The position numbers and the translations under genes were made by a program. Of a stretch of 15,570 nt of DNA, positions 1 through 9,768 are shown piece by piece. Below the pieces are notes generated by a model that made no database searches, had not been told where the DNA came from, and saw nothing but the letters and a program-made list of their open reading frames with translations. Location: positions 38,553,560 to 38,569,129 of the forward strand of contig CM060335.1 in NCBI GenBank assembly GCA_030674155.1, written 5' to 3'. The DNA is from Stramonita haemastoma. Lineage: Eukaryota; Mollusca; Gastropoda; Neogastropoda; Muricidae. The number at the start of each line of letters is the position of its first letter. Within the stretch, counting starts at the first letter, position 1.

Positions 1-320
1 TATATATATATTTTTATATAATTTTATACCACTTTAAGTCACAGCAGATTTCTCTGCGTGAAATTCGGGTTGCTCTTCTCAAGGAGAGCGCGTCGCCACA
101 AGTGCAGCGCCTACCCATTTTTTTCCCCTCAGGGATGGTTTGAAAACACGACACCTGTGTGCATGCTGGTTTTTTTTTTAAATTTTGTCATCCGCTCCTA
201 TCGGCAAACGATGGCCTGCTCTTCCGAAAGGCGGAACGGGGTTTTAACGTGTGCGCAAGCTGCAAGATGTTTGGCGTGCGTTCGCACACGGGGCCTCGGT
301 TTATAGTCTTATCCGAATGA
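1..320 (-). mobile_element. SINE-like dispersed repeat, copy 1 (3' tail at window start)
   Basis: Read on the minus strand, this copy starts near 320 with 'tcattcggat' and 'agactataaaccgaggcccc'. It continues through 'gcgcacacgttaaaa' and the 'gcgacgcgctctcc' and 'cacgcagagaaatctg' modules, and ends in an AT-rich tail (1-30). It matches copy 2 (664-972) at close to 90% by eye and shares its first two-thirds with copy 3. I recognise these modules from memory as a widespread gastropod SINE-like family, but I see no tRNA-derived head, so the copy may be 5'-truncated or the family tail only. A short internal duplication ('cttgcagcttgcgc' against 'cttgcgc') distinguishes it from copy 2. The small reading frame over it is a by-product and not a gene. 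Confidence 0.75.
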
Positions 321-663
321 CTTTTTGGTACCATTCTTGTCTTTTTTTGGTCTGCTTTTACATCTACTGCCTTGTCGGTTTTCATTCTCAGTTATAGCAT
401 TAACACTTTAGCTGCTGGTTAATGTGCGACAAATCCATTACGTTTCCAGTAAGAGACATGGAAATGAAGCGTAAAGACTTACGATTATGTTTGAAAAGCA
501 GCCCACATATCATCGCTAGTGCATGTTTACGTTCATCCACTTTAAGCCAAACTGAATATAAAACCGTCTGAAAGGATGAGAAAAATGGGGGGAAAAAAAG
601 ATAAAAATTAAAAAAAAAGAAACTAGAAAAATACAGAAACAAACCCAGCACCATGATATCTCA
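321..663. other. Unique spacer between inverted SINE-like copies
   Basis: This is AT-rich sequence with A-rich runs (590-640) that separates the two head-to-head copies. I see no gene, RNA or repeat in it. It would be the loop if the flanking inverted copies paired. Confidence 0.6.
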
Positions 664-972
664 TCATTCGGATTAGACTATAAACCGAGGCCCCGTGTGC
701 GAACGTACGCAGAACATCTTGCGCACACGTTAAAACCCCGTTCCGCCTTTCGGAAGAGCAGGCCATCGTGTGCCAGTATGAGCGGATGACAAAATTATTT
801 TTTAAAAAAGCATGCACACAGGTGTCATGTTTAGACACCATCCTTGAGGGAAAAAATAATGGGTAGGCACTGCACTTGTGGCGACGCGCTTTCCCCAGGG
901 AGAGCAGCCCGAATTTCACGCAGAGAAATCTACTGTGACATAGAGTGGTATAAATAAATAAATCAATAAATG
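664..972 (+). mobile_element. SINE-like dispersed repeat, copy 2
   Basis: The copy begins at 'tcattcggat' (664). It runs through 'ccgaggccccgtgtgcgaac', 'cacacgttaaaaccccgttc', 'gcgacgcgctttcc' and 'cacgcagagaaatctac', and finishes with the tail 'ggtataaataaataaat'. It is the inverted counterpart of copy 1 and has the same 5' boundary to within a few bases. This suggests either a real family 5' end or a common truncation point. The minus-strand open frame over it is a by-product of the repeat. Assignment to a gastropod SINE family is from memory. Confidence 0.75.
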
Positions 973-1159
973 ATTAGTTTGCAAGATTTGCAGAACTAAA
1001 AACAACGAAACATCAAAATAAATGTCTCGTATATCTATTTGTGTTTGTTTAACTTGTGTGTTACTTTGTTTGCTTGTTTTCTAGTTTTATTTTCTTTGTT
1101 TATTTGTTTTACAAGTAGTAAATCTTTTGACGATTGTAAGATTTTCCGTGTTGAGCTGT
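973..1159. other. AT-rich unique sequence, nothing recognised
   Basis: T-rich sequence with loose 'tttgtttgttt' runs lies between SINE-like copy 2 and the minisatellite. I see no gene or RNA signature. Confidence 0.5.
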
Positions 1160-1858
1160 ACAGGCTGTAGTCTTATCTGCATGATTGTCATTACAGGCTG
1201 TAGTCTTATCTGCATGATTGTCATTACAGGCTGTAGTCTTATCTGCATGATTGTCATTACAGGCTGTAGTCTTATCTGCATGATTGTCATTACAGGCTGT
1301 AGTCTTATCTGCATGATTGTCATTACAGGCTGTAGTCTTATCTGCATGATTGTCATTACAGGCTGTAGTCTTATCTGCATGATTGTCATTACAGGCTGTA
1401 GTCTTATCTGCATGATTGTCATTACAGGCTGTAGTCTTATCTGCATGACTGTCATTACAGGCTGTAGTCTTATCTGCATGATTGTCATTACAGGCTGTAG
1501 TCTTATCTGCTTGATTGTCATTACAGGCTATAGTCTTATCTGCATGACTGTCATTACAGGCTGTAGTCTTATCTGCATGACTATCATTACAGGCTGTAGT
1601 CTTATATGCATGACTGTCATTACAGGCTGTAGTCTTATCTGCATGACTGTCATTACAGGCTGTAGTCTTATTTGCATGACTGTCATTACATGTTGTAATC
1701 TTATCTGACGGGCTGTCATGGCAGGCTGTAATCTTATCTGAAGGCTGTCATTACAAGCTGTAATCTTATCTGAAGGCTGTAATCTTATCTGCAGGGCTGT
1801 CATTACAAGCTGTAATCTTATCTGAAGGGCTGTCTTTACAGGCTGTAGTCTGACTGTA
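1160..1858 (+). repeat. 33-bp minisatellite array with degenerate 3' end
   Basis: The unit begins 'acaggctgtagtcttatctg' and ends 'catgattgtcatt', 33 bp in all. Seventeen units follow one another exactly in register from 1160 to 1720. The first eight are identical. From 1424 onward single-base variants appear (gattgtc to gactgtc, tatctgc to tatatgc or tttgc). After 1720 the period breaks into 28-33 bp pieces until about 1858. Because 33 is a multiple of 3, long frames stay open on both strands: a TGCSLICMIVI repeat on plus and MTIMQIRLQPV on minus. I regard both as by-products, since there is no promoter, splice or family evidence. Confidence 0.95.
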
Positions 1859-2220
1859 GTCTTATTCGTAGTCTTATCAGTAGCACTGTCAGGGGAGAGG
1901 ACTCCGCCTTACTGGTGTTCTCATTTTTTTTGGTCAGATCACCAGTAAGACACTCTGAAAAAAAAAGAAGTCGTTCCACTTGCCCCCGTTGAAATCGTGC
2001 AGTCATTTTCCTGTAAGTGCATGAAATAAAAAAAAAAGGCTCGAAACTTTATAAAAATTAGAGAGATGAAATATAGTATATCATATAAAGTTTTTATAAT
2101 ACACTCTTTCCCTGCCCCACCTCACCTCCCCTTCTCACATTGAAATTTGCAAAGCGTCTTAAAAAGAGTAAACTACTGGTTTAACACACTGAAATAGCAA
2201 AACAAAATGCAGACCGACTG
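1859..2220. other. Non-coding spacer, nothing recognised
   Basis: This is AT-rich sequence with poly-A and poly-T runs. The only structure I see is a perfect 10-bp inverted repeat, 'cttactggtg' (1908-1917) against 'caccagtaag' (1940-1949), with a 22-nt loop containing a T run. I would not call it a terminator in a eukaryotic context. Confidence 0.5.
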
Positions 2221-2268
2221 ATAGAGAGAGGGAGGGAGGGAGGGAGAGAGAGGAGAGAGAGAGGAGAG

Positions 2269-2313
<45 letters not shown>

Positions 2314-2398
2314 GGGAGAGAGAGAGAGAGAGAGAGAGAGAGGAGGAGAGAGAGAGAGAGAGGGAGGAGAGGGAGAGGAGAGGAAGAGAGAGAGAGGA

Positions 2399-2438
<40 letters not shown>

Positions 2439-2450
2439 GAGGGGGGAGAG

Positions 2451-2488
<38 letters not shown>

Positions 2489-2617
2489 AGAGGGGAGAGG
2501 GGGAGAGAGAGGAGAGGGAGGAGAGAGAGAGAGAGGAGAGGAGAGGGGGAGGGGAGGAGGGAGGGAGAGAGAGAGAGAGAGGAGGGAGAGAGAGAGAGGA
2601 GAGAGGAGGAGAGGAGG

Positions 2618-2689
<72 letters not shown>
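2221..2689 (+). repeat. GA-rich polypurine microsatellite tract
   Basis: About 470 bp is almost pure purine: interrupted (GA)n with GAGG and GGGA variants from 2221 to 2625, then an uninterrupted (AG)n run to 2689. The long serine/leucine frame on the minus strand is a by-product of CT repeats. Long mirror-symmetric purine tracts can form intramolecular triplexes. SINE-like copy 3 starts shortly after the end of the tract. Confidence 0.97.
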
Positions 2690-2691
<2 letters not shown>

Positions 2692-2723
2692 CCTCATCAT
2701 ATATAAACTGATGATGTTTTCAC

Positions 2724-2968
2724 CATCGGATGAGACTATAAACACTATGAAACCGAGGCCCCATGTGTGAACGCACGCAGAACATCTTGCGTACACGTTA
2801 AATCCTGTTCCGCTTTTCGTAGGAGTAGGCTATTGTGTGCCGATGAGAACAGATGACAATATTTACAAAACTGCATACACACGGGGACTGGATGTAAAAA
2901 ACCACACGAGTGCTTATTCCATTATCCTCGGTATAAACGAATAAATAACTAAAATTAATAAATAAAAC
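2724..2968 (+). mobile_element. SINE-like dispersed repeat, copy 3, internally deleted
   Basis: The copy starts 'catcggatgagactataaac', then shows 'aaccgaggccccatgtgtga' and 'gcgtacacgttaaa', as in copies 1 and 2, in the same orientation as copy 2. It contains a 9-base insertion-like stretch (aacactatg) near the start. The module with 'gcgacgcgctctcc' and 'gcagagaaatctg' is missing: after 'gcatacacacgggg' the sequence passes through about 45 unrelated bases to the tail 'ggtataaacgaataaataac'. It is more diverged than the other two copies, so probably older. Confidence 0.65.
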
Positions 2969-3044
2969 TTTTGAAACAAACCATGACTACACTAAGCATG
3001 CAGAACTTGTTCAGCACTTGAACATTATATCAACTCACAGTTCC

Positions 3045-3482
3045 TTAAAATTTAAGGCTCCACCACAAAATGAGACGGAGTGCACATGAGGTCAATTTTT
3101 AGTTATTAACATGTTACTAATGTGCAATAAAGTGGCTATCAAATACAAAAAAACAGATTGGAAATCGGACAATTCTGTGCAACATTATTACAAATTGAAA
3201 TGATAGACTGCAGGATGTGACAAAATGAGAAACGGGCAAGTTTATTTTAATAACAGGTTGTCAGAATGAGTGCTTTGGTATTTTCAAAACACATTTAAAA
3301 GCAAAAGGAATAAAAATGATACCTTGATATTTCATTATAAGATAAATAAACAGATCTAGTTTAATAATCAATCAAAATCATAAAATTGACAACTTGACCC
3401 CCACCTGCCTTTAAAGGCTCCTAGCCCAAAATTGGGTAATGTGCTAAGCGACTCATTTCGTGGTGGAGCGCCACAATTTTAA
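3045..3482. mobile_element. Candidate MITE-like element with imperfect terminal inverted repeats
   Basis: The left end (3045-3104) contains 'gctccaccacaaaatgag' (3057-3074). The right end contains its near-perfect reverse complement 'ctcatttcgtggtggagc' (3450-3467), 17 of 18 matching. The similarity extends outward to TTAA at both edges (3045-3048 and 3479-3482) and inward through 'gcacat' and 'caatttt', giving arms of about 55 bp at roughly 75% by eye. The interior is AT-rich without a coding frame, as expected of a non-autonomous DNA transposon. TTAA at both edges would suit a piggyBac-type target duplication, but edges and superfamily are inference. Confidence 0.45.
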
Positions 3483-5502
3483 TCTTCCTGCAAACGAAAG
3501 ACCTTGGCAACAGATAGCACCTTTGGGTGGGATTGGAGCTTGTAGGAAAAATGTAGAAACTGACTTCACAGACGCCGAGGAAAGTTAAGTAAAAGACATT
3601 GCCTGGGTATGTAAACAGCTTTGAAAGATCTAAAGCACAGAAGAATGGAAACTGGTTTCCCATAGAATAACTTGTCTGCATGATGACTGCAGGATTGAGT
3701 TAATACAGACTATCAAACAATAATATGACTATAACCTACTGTGGGTTGTAAGGGTAAACGTTGAGGTGGGAGGAAACGTGACTGCAAAGGAAAGATAACT
3801 CAAGTTGCAGCAGCAAAATAATGTGCTCCTTTCTGAAATTTTCATGGACAAAAAAAAAAAAAAACCTTCTTTTTTTTTTTTTCTTTGAACTAAATTTCTG
3901 TTTCTACATCTCCCGTCTTCTTCCATAATCTACTGGTTGTTTGTTGCCTGGCTGCTTTGATAAAGGAAATAGATTCTGAGCATGCCAAAAGAGAAACCAT
4001 ACTGATGTCGTTTTGAAAACATCTAGCTCTATCATTGTCATATGTTCCACCAATGTCTGCTGAAAGAAACACCCTAAATCAAGCAAAAAATCATTTCTGT
4101 GGGTCTTCACCCAACAGGAAGACACATTTGCATGCTTCCAACTTCCTTCCTAAAGGCTTTAGTGCCGCCAAAGCCTTGCTCTATTGCCAAGAACTATTTC
4201 TGGAAGAACAAAAAAAAACCCAAAACACCGTGGTTTTATCTGATTTACGTGCGGTTATTGCAATAAATTGCCACAGAGAAACTGTTTTCTTTTTCCCCTC
4301 CTGTGTGGGCAATTCAACTCTTGAAAGTCGGCAGCAATCTTATCAAGGCGATGGTGAGAAGTGGAGAAAGTGCATCAGCGTGGAATGGGAAAAGTAAAAG
4401 ATGAGATGTCGATGCCTGGGGAAAAGTGAATTTGGTGAGGTGGGGATGTGGCTGCAGGCAGGGTAACAGGGAGTACAGCTGGAAGCGTGGAGGAAAGATG
4501 GGAAAGAGTAAACAAAAAAAAAATCTTCCTTTACCAGAAAGGGAAGAAAAATTGTGGTTTGCATCATTGCTGATGTACTTGTCTGTTTGTCTGCCGTGTG
4601 TGCCTGTCTGTTACCTTGCCTGCCTCTCTTATTCATCATCTGCTTCTCATGGCTTCAAAGCATATAGTATACAACTACACCGTACACAGCACATAGGTAC
4701 AGTGCAAGTAATCATACACATCTCCCACATTATACATGTTTAACATCATGTACATGTATGTGGATACGTAAGCACCCGGTCATGTGTGTGCTATTTCATG
4801 ACATAGATCGGTAAGTATTCAATATATTTCTACACTACAAAACTGAGACAAGAATGTTTCGCAGGTACCAGCATTTCTCCATTCACACAACTAAATATAA
4901 TTACAGAGATATGAAGATACTTAGGTCAAACAAATGGAGACATTAAAAAAATTGTTAGGAAGATTCTGTTCTGCTATTTCAAGGGGTTGTCCCCTTCCAA
5001 CTGCAAAGAAAGGCTGAACAGAGTAAGAAAGTCGTCAACCTGAGACTGTGGCAATCAGGAACACACATTTACTGCAGACATTTTTATACCAAGAAAAAAC
5101 AAATTTGGAAAAAGGAAATAGAACCGCTCACAGAACCTTTCAAACCAGATGTATAAAAAGTCAACATTTATAAAACAAACAAACGTTGTTTTACCAAACA
5201 GAAAAAGGAACACATGGTAAAGGGCCATATCAGATCAAATAAATCAACAAGTTGATGATAGCCATCTAGTAACTGATCACTCTCATACAGGAACAGATTT
5301 TTTTTTAAGGAAAGTCAAGTTGCATCGTGGTAAGAGTTTCCCCTTTGTAAGCTTTACAAAAGCAGTCAAGGAAAACCAATTCAAAACTTCCCCCAACAAG
5401 AGATGTTGTTGTTAATGTTATTGTGGTTGTTGTTGTGGGTGGTTGCTCCCTCGATTAACACTCTGGGAATCACCCAGAATATATATCACCCAGAATATAC
5501 AC

Positions 5503-5507
<5 letters not shown>
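3483..5507. other. Two kilobases without a supportable gene
   Basis: I see AT-rich unique sequence with an A16/T14 hairpin-like pair (3849-3882) and scattered homopolymers. A short direct repeat of 'atcacccagaatata' occurs near 5470-5502. Frames of 60-120 codons exist on both strands, for example 4035-4397 plus, but they overlap each other and match no family I know. A host exon could be hidden here, but nothing in the sequence supports one. Confidence 0.5.
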
Positions 5508-5566
<59 letters not shown>

Positions 5567-5625
5567 GGGTTAGGTTAGGGGCTCTCTCTCTCTCTAGGGT
5601 TAGGTTAGGGGCTCTCTCAGCGACC
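5508..5625 (+). repeat. CT microsatellite with two telomere-like motifs in a 30-bp duplication
   Basis: A pure (TC)n run ends at 5565. It is followed by 'tagggttaggttagggg' (5565-5581), a short (CT)n, the same motif again (5595-5611), and a final ctctct. The period is 30 bp. The motif is a shortened TTAGGG/TTAGG mix, but only two copies are present. This tract sits at the likely 5' edge of the LINE. Confidence 0.9.
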
Positions 5626-6243
5626 GTCGTAGTGTCAAGACGTATTCGAGAGGGGCTCCAGTGTGCAGCCAAGCGGAACGTGACGTGACGTTCCACCTAC
5701 GGCTTCAGTTGCGCTGTTTATTTCAGTGTTGCAGTTTATTTCAGTTTATTTCAGTGTTCCCGTTTATTTCCTAGTCTTCAGTGTTGCCGTATATTTCACA
5801 TCAGTTTTGTGCTTTTATTTGTGCTTTAATTGTGTTTCTATCTTCACATTTTCACATCACATCGCATAGTGGTTCATGTGCGGTTTTCTTCTGTGCTGTT
5901 CCTGAGGTGTTGAACATGTTATTTATCTCCAACAAGTAAGGTGGTTTTTTTTGTTTTGTTTTTTACCTAAAAATATGATACACATTGAAATATAAGCTTA
6001 CCCGATATATTTATAAATATGTGAGAAAAAATCAATAACAAAAACAAAACAGAATGAATACAGTAGGCCTAACCAATAGCTTCAAAGTAAAATGAATGTA
6101 CATCACTAGGTTAATTCATTAGGCCAAGCCCACGGCTGCCATGCCCCGTCAGGGGCTAGGCTTTGGCCGTAGGGGAACCATGGCATTACTTGAATATCTG
6201 TAAACAAACCTTTACGGCACTAGGGACACATAGGGACTTCATC
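5612..6243 (+). promoter_or_regulatory. LINE 5' UTR with short repeats, CRE-like palindrome and possible splice donor
   Basis: This stretch holds a near-palindrome with TGACGT motifs (5675-5694) and several degenerate repeats of 'gtttatttcagtgttgc' (about 5716-5800). A 'gtaagg' donor-like site starts at 5936, and an AT-rich, intron-like part follows to about 6120. A 20-codon upstream frame (6141-6203) precedes and does not overlap the ORF1 ATG. LINE 5' UTRs usually carry an internal promoter, so this is where one would be expected. That function is inference. Confidence 0.45.
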
Positions 6244-8973
6244 ATGAGGCCGACTACTCGATCAATGACAAGAGACAATATTTTTAACACACATAGACTG
6301 GAAGAAATTCAGAACACATTAGACTCTATCCAGAAAAAAATCGAATGTATACACACCCGCATGCCTCATTGGCGATATACATTATTTCATAGATATGTAG
6401 GAAAATATGCCCCCCCAATTTTCAATTCAACATGGACAGAATATAGAGCAAAGCACGAAATTTATGATACTGAAGATGACATTGACTTTACATCCCCCAC
6501 CCCATCAGATCTTTTTCAGTCAACACTAGAAATACGCACAGACCAAGGCAAGCTCTTAAAAATACACATCTACTATACCACCAACTTAATTTTAGTGCAA
6601 GGAAAGGGCTGTCATGACTGGATAGACAATGAGTTTAAGAAACTTCGCTCCATAGTGGACTATTTAGCATCTAGTGAAGACAGTACAAACATTGCATGCA
6701 TTAGTGAAGCAGAACAATCAAGTGATAGTATTAGGAATAGGCTGTGCATCATGGACCAACAGGAAGACAGTGCATGTGATGAGGAACACTCCTCTGTTGA
6801 CACCTCTTCAAGTTCAGCTGAAGAGGAAGTGTTAGCTAACACACCAGACGTCTGTCAGCCATCATTGGACTCAAGCCAACAGATTGACTCAAGCCAGCAG
6901 ACGGTTGTCTCCACTAGGCCTACCACAACTAGACCTACTACACCTGGCCTCCTTGAAGAGAAGGGGGACACTTCTCTTACCTCACTCTCCCCCTCCAGTC
7001 CTACCCTCCATCCCTTGTCTTCGCCCTCTTCTCCTATTGCTGATAGGCCTATGCTTGATTGTAGTCAGCATAGCACGGAGCAACAAGCCACCACCACCTC
7101 TCCTTCTCCTTCCCCCTCCCACCCCCTTGATGCTGTAACCCCTGAGACAAACTCTTCCTCCCCCACTCCTTGTGGACCCACCATGGCTCAGTGCCAACTG
7201 GGGGGAACAAACAATACCTCCCCCCTCCACCCTGCTGGCCACAACCAACAGCTAGGCCTAGCCACAAGTGACAGAACCACCATGACAGACAGTGACAGTG
7301 ATCCTCACTCCACATGCTGTCATGAAAACTGTATTTCCAAGGCAGACTTTGAAGCTGTGACACATTCTCTACAAGCAGAGATCACAGCACTCAGAGCTGC
7401 ATTTCTGGAAGCCAGACAATCTTTCAAAATTGAAATCGACCACCTAACTACCCTGTCCCAAAAACATACCCCTTCAGGCAATGTGTCCTCACCCAAACTC
7501 CCCCCAAACAAATCAAACCCCAAACGGAAAAAAAGTCATCCAAAGCCTAACTGTCCCTCAGATCAGAAAGTTTCCTCTCCCTCTCTCTCCCTGGCCACTG
7601 ATCCTTCTGCTTCCACAACCAAAAAAGACCCTCTCCCTACTAAGCCTAATAAAGATCCCCAATCCTCTCCTACCAAAGACCCCACCCATCCACTCAAAAG
7701 AGCTATAGGCCTAATCAATCCCAATGCCTCGAAAATCCTTTTAGGCGACTCCACAATTCAGGGAGTGGACATTTCCCGGTCATCCCCCCCAGGCAGCTTC
7801 TCACAGAAAGTGTGTGTCCCCGATTTAACAATCCGGGAACTAGCAGGGTGGCTCAGTCAGCAGCCACCTGCCACTAATGTGAGGAGTGCCACCATTCATG
7901 TTGGGGTGAATGACTGCCGGCTGCCAGCAACGTCCGAAGATGGTGGCATTGGCACTGCGACATGGAGAAACCTTCTCTCCCAATGCCGCCACACCTTCCC
8001 CAAAGCCACACTCCATGCCTCTGCCATCATACCAGCCAGAGGCCGTCACATCCTCAATGCTGTCATTGCCCCTAGCAACAGAAAACTACAGCGGGCATGT
8101 GACAGCATGGGGGTGAAGTACATCGACCATTCTACAGTCTTCACCACAACCAGTGGAGCGCCTCGGTTGGCCCTGTACGGTGACGCAACCCACCCCTCAA
8201 GGAAAGGCACGGCAAGACTGGCTCTCAATCTGTTTCCACCTAGGCCGGAAACTTCAGGCAGAGAAGCAGGGCAACGGAGAAGCCAGCTGGACAGTGGAAA
8301 AACGTCTCTACTACCCCCTCCTCCCTTACCACATCTGTCCCACCCCCAGCACACCCAACTAGGCCTATGCCCTAACAACCCCCCCTCCTCCCACATCCCA
8401 CCCTCCTCCCACATCCCACCACGGGGTCGCAACCAATACGAACAAAGGCCTACCAACGGCCCGAACTCGTTGCCTCGACCACAGGCCTCCTCTGACCCCC
8501 CCAAAAGTCACTCTGCACCTCTCCCCTCACTCCCTCATAGTCACTCCTCCCCTCCCCTTTCCCAGAGCTCTGATCAGGATCAATATGACGATAGTTTCCC
8601 TCCCTTACCAAGCTCTAGGAATTTATCCAAATCATCCTACTCACCAGGTAATCCAGATACCCCTCCCACCCCTCCTTCTAATCAACTTCCCTTCTCCAAC
8701 CGTCCATTGCAAAAAGAATCGGAAGACCCTTTTTCCAAGACCCAAGATTTTCAAATGTGGTACCAAAATTTCTCTTCCAAAAGACCCCCTTATCCATGGT
8801 ATTCAATGATGTACCCTCCCCTCCCCCCTCCACCTTGGCCCTTCTTTATGCCTCCCCTCCCTCCCCCCAAATATATGCAGTCCCGGCCGTATGAGTTTCT
8901 GGACAAAAAGACATGCGACAGACATAAGCTACTACTCTGTTTATGGTTTTGTTTTGCCCTAACCTTCCTTTAA
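6244..8973 (+). CDS. LINE ORF1 protein with SGNH/GDSL-esterase-like domain, 909 aa
   Basis: The frame is open from a TTG-led stretch at 6163, but an in-frame TAG at 6157 precedes it and the first ATG is 6244, which I take as the start. Domains, numbered from that Met: a basic N-terminus; a conserved-looking block 107-137 (IHIYYTT...VQGKGCHDWI); a Ser/Thr/Pro-rich linker of about 150-355; a coiled coil 366-406; an SGNH-hydrolase-like domain of about 490-665; and a Pro-rich tail. The hydrolase blocks are visible: GDS with the candidate nucleophile Ser503, HVGVNDC with Asn556, and DATH with Asp647 and His650. All catalytic positions are therefore kept. In CR1/L2 LINEs such proteins bind the element RNA; the role of the esterase is unknown. 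There are no zinc knuckles or RRM that I can see. The length is large for a LINE ORF1, and the frame is uninterrupted, unlike ORF2. Confidence 0.8.
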   Translation: MRPTTRSMTRDNIFNTHRLEEIQNTLDSIQKKIECIHTRMPHWRYTLFHRYVGKYAPPIFNSTWTEYRAKHEIYDTEDDIDFTSPTPSDLFQSTLEIRTDQGKLLKIHIYYTTNLILVQGKGCHDWIDNEFKKLRSIVDYLASSEDSTNIACISEAEQSSDSIRNRLCIMDQQEDSACDEEHSSVDTSSSSAEEEVLANTPDVCQPSLDSSQQIDSSQQTVVSTRPTTTRPTTPGLLEEKGDTSLTSLSPSSPTLHPLSSPSSPIADRPMLDCSQHSTEQQATTTSPSPSPSHPLDAVTPETNSSSPTPCGPTMAQCQLGGTNNTSPLHPAGHNQQLGLATSDRTTMTDSDSDPHSTCCHENCISKADFEAVTHSLQAEITALRAAFLEARQSFKIEIDHLTTLSQKHTPSGNVSSPKLPPNKSNPKRKKSHPKPNCPSDQKVSSPSLSLATDPSASTTKKDPLPTKPNKDPQSSPTKDPTHPLKRAIGLINPNASKILLGDSTIQGVDISRSSPPGSFSQKVCVPDLTIRELAGWLSQQPPATNVRSATIHVGVNDCRLPATSEDGGIGTATWRNLLSQCRHTFPKATLHASAIIPARGRHILNAVIAPSNRKLQRACDSMGVKYIDHSTVFTTTSGAPRLALYGDATHPSRKGTARLALNLFPPRPETSGREAGQRRSQLDSGKTSLLPPPPLPHLSHPQHTQLGLCPNNPPSSHIPPSSHIPPRGRNQYEQRPTNGPNSLPRPQASSDPPKSHSAPLPSLPHSHSSPPLSQSSDQDQYDDSFPPLPSSRNLSKSSYSPGNPDTPPTPPSNQLPFSNRPLQKESEDPFSKTQDFQMWYQNFSSKRPPYPWYSMMYPPLPPPPWPFFMPPLPPPKYMQSRPYEFLDKKTCDRHKLLLCLWFCFALTFL

Positions 8974-8998
8974 AATGATATTTTATATGTATGTACAT

Positions 8999-9570
<572 letters not shown>

Positions 9571-9768
9571 GTATGTCTGTAGATGTGCATATAAACTACC
9601 TGTGAAAATAAACCTTTCTACCTTGATGAATACCTCTGTGGACCTGGTGCCGGCAAATGAAATATTAAGAATTGTCAGAAACATTCAACACTATACCTAC
9701 TGTGCTAAAAAAACGCTGTGCTGAAATGACTTGTCTTACTAGTACTAAACGGTACTTTATCGGAACAA

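Noticed and set aside
1127..1708. 193-codon open frame (TGCSLICMIVI repeats) and its minus-strand partner of 144 codons
   Set aside because: Both arise only because the 33-bp repeat unit is a multiple of three. They have no non-repeat domain, and the frames die where the array decays.
1160..1858. CRISPR-like array
   Set aside because: The units are contiguous with no unique spacers, and the window is eukaryotic. It is a minisatellite.
1908..1949. 10-bp inverted repeat followed by an A-rich run as a terminator
   Set aside because: There is no nearby gene, and intrinsic terminators are not expected in this type of genome.
2173..2796. 207-codon Ser/Leu/Pro frame on the minus strand
   Set aside because: It is a translation of the GA/CT microsatellite.
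3421..3681. 86-codon minus-strand frame
   Set aside because: It overlaps the right end of the candidate MITE and has no family similarity that I can see.
4035..4397. 120-codon plus-strand frame
   Set aside because: No recognisable domain, overlapping frames on the other strand, and no splice or promoter context. This length is expected by chance in 15 kb.
6163..6243. N-terminal extension of ORF1 from TTG
   Set aside because: The only initiator would be TTG. The first in-frame ATG is at 6244, so I start the protein there.
6660..8504. Several minus- and plus-strand frames within ORF1
   Set aside because: They are shadows of the C-rich ORF1 coding sequence and lack their own domains.
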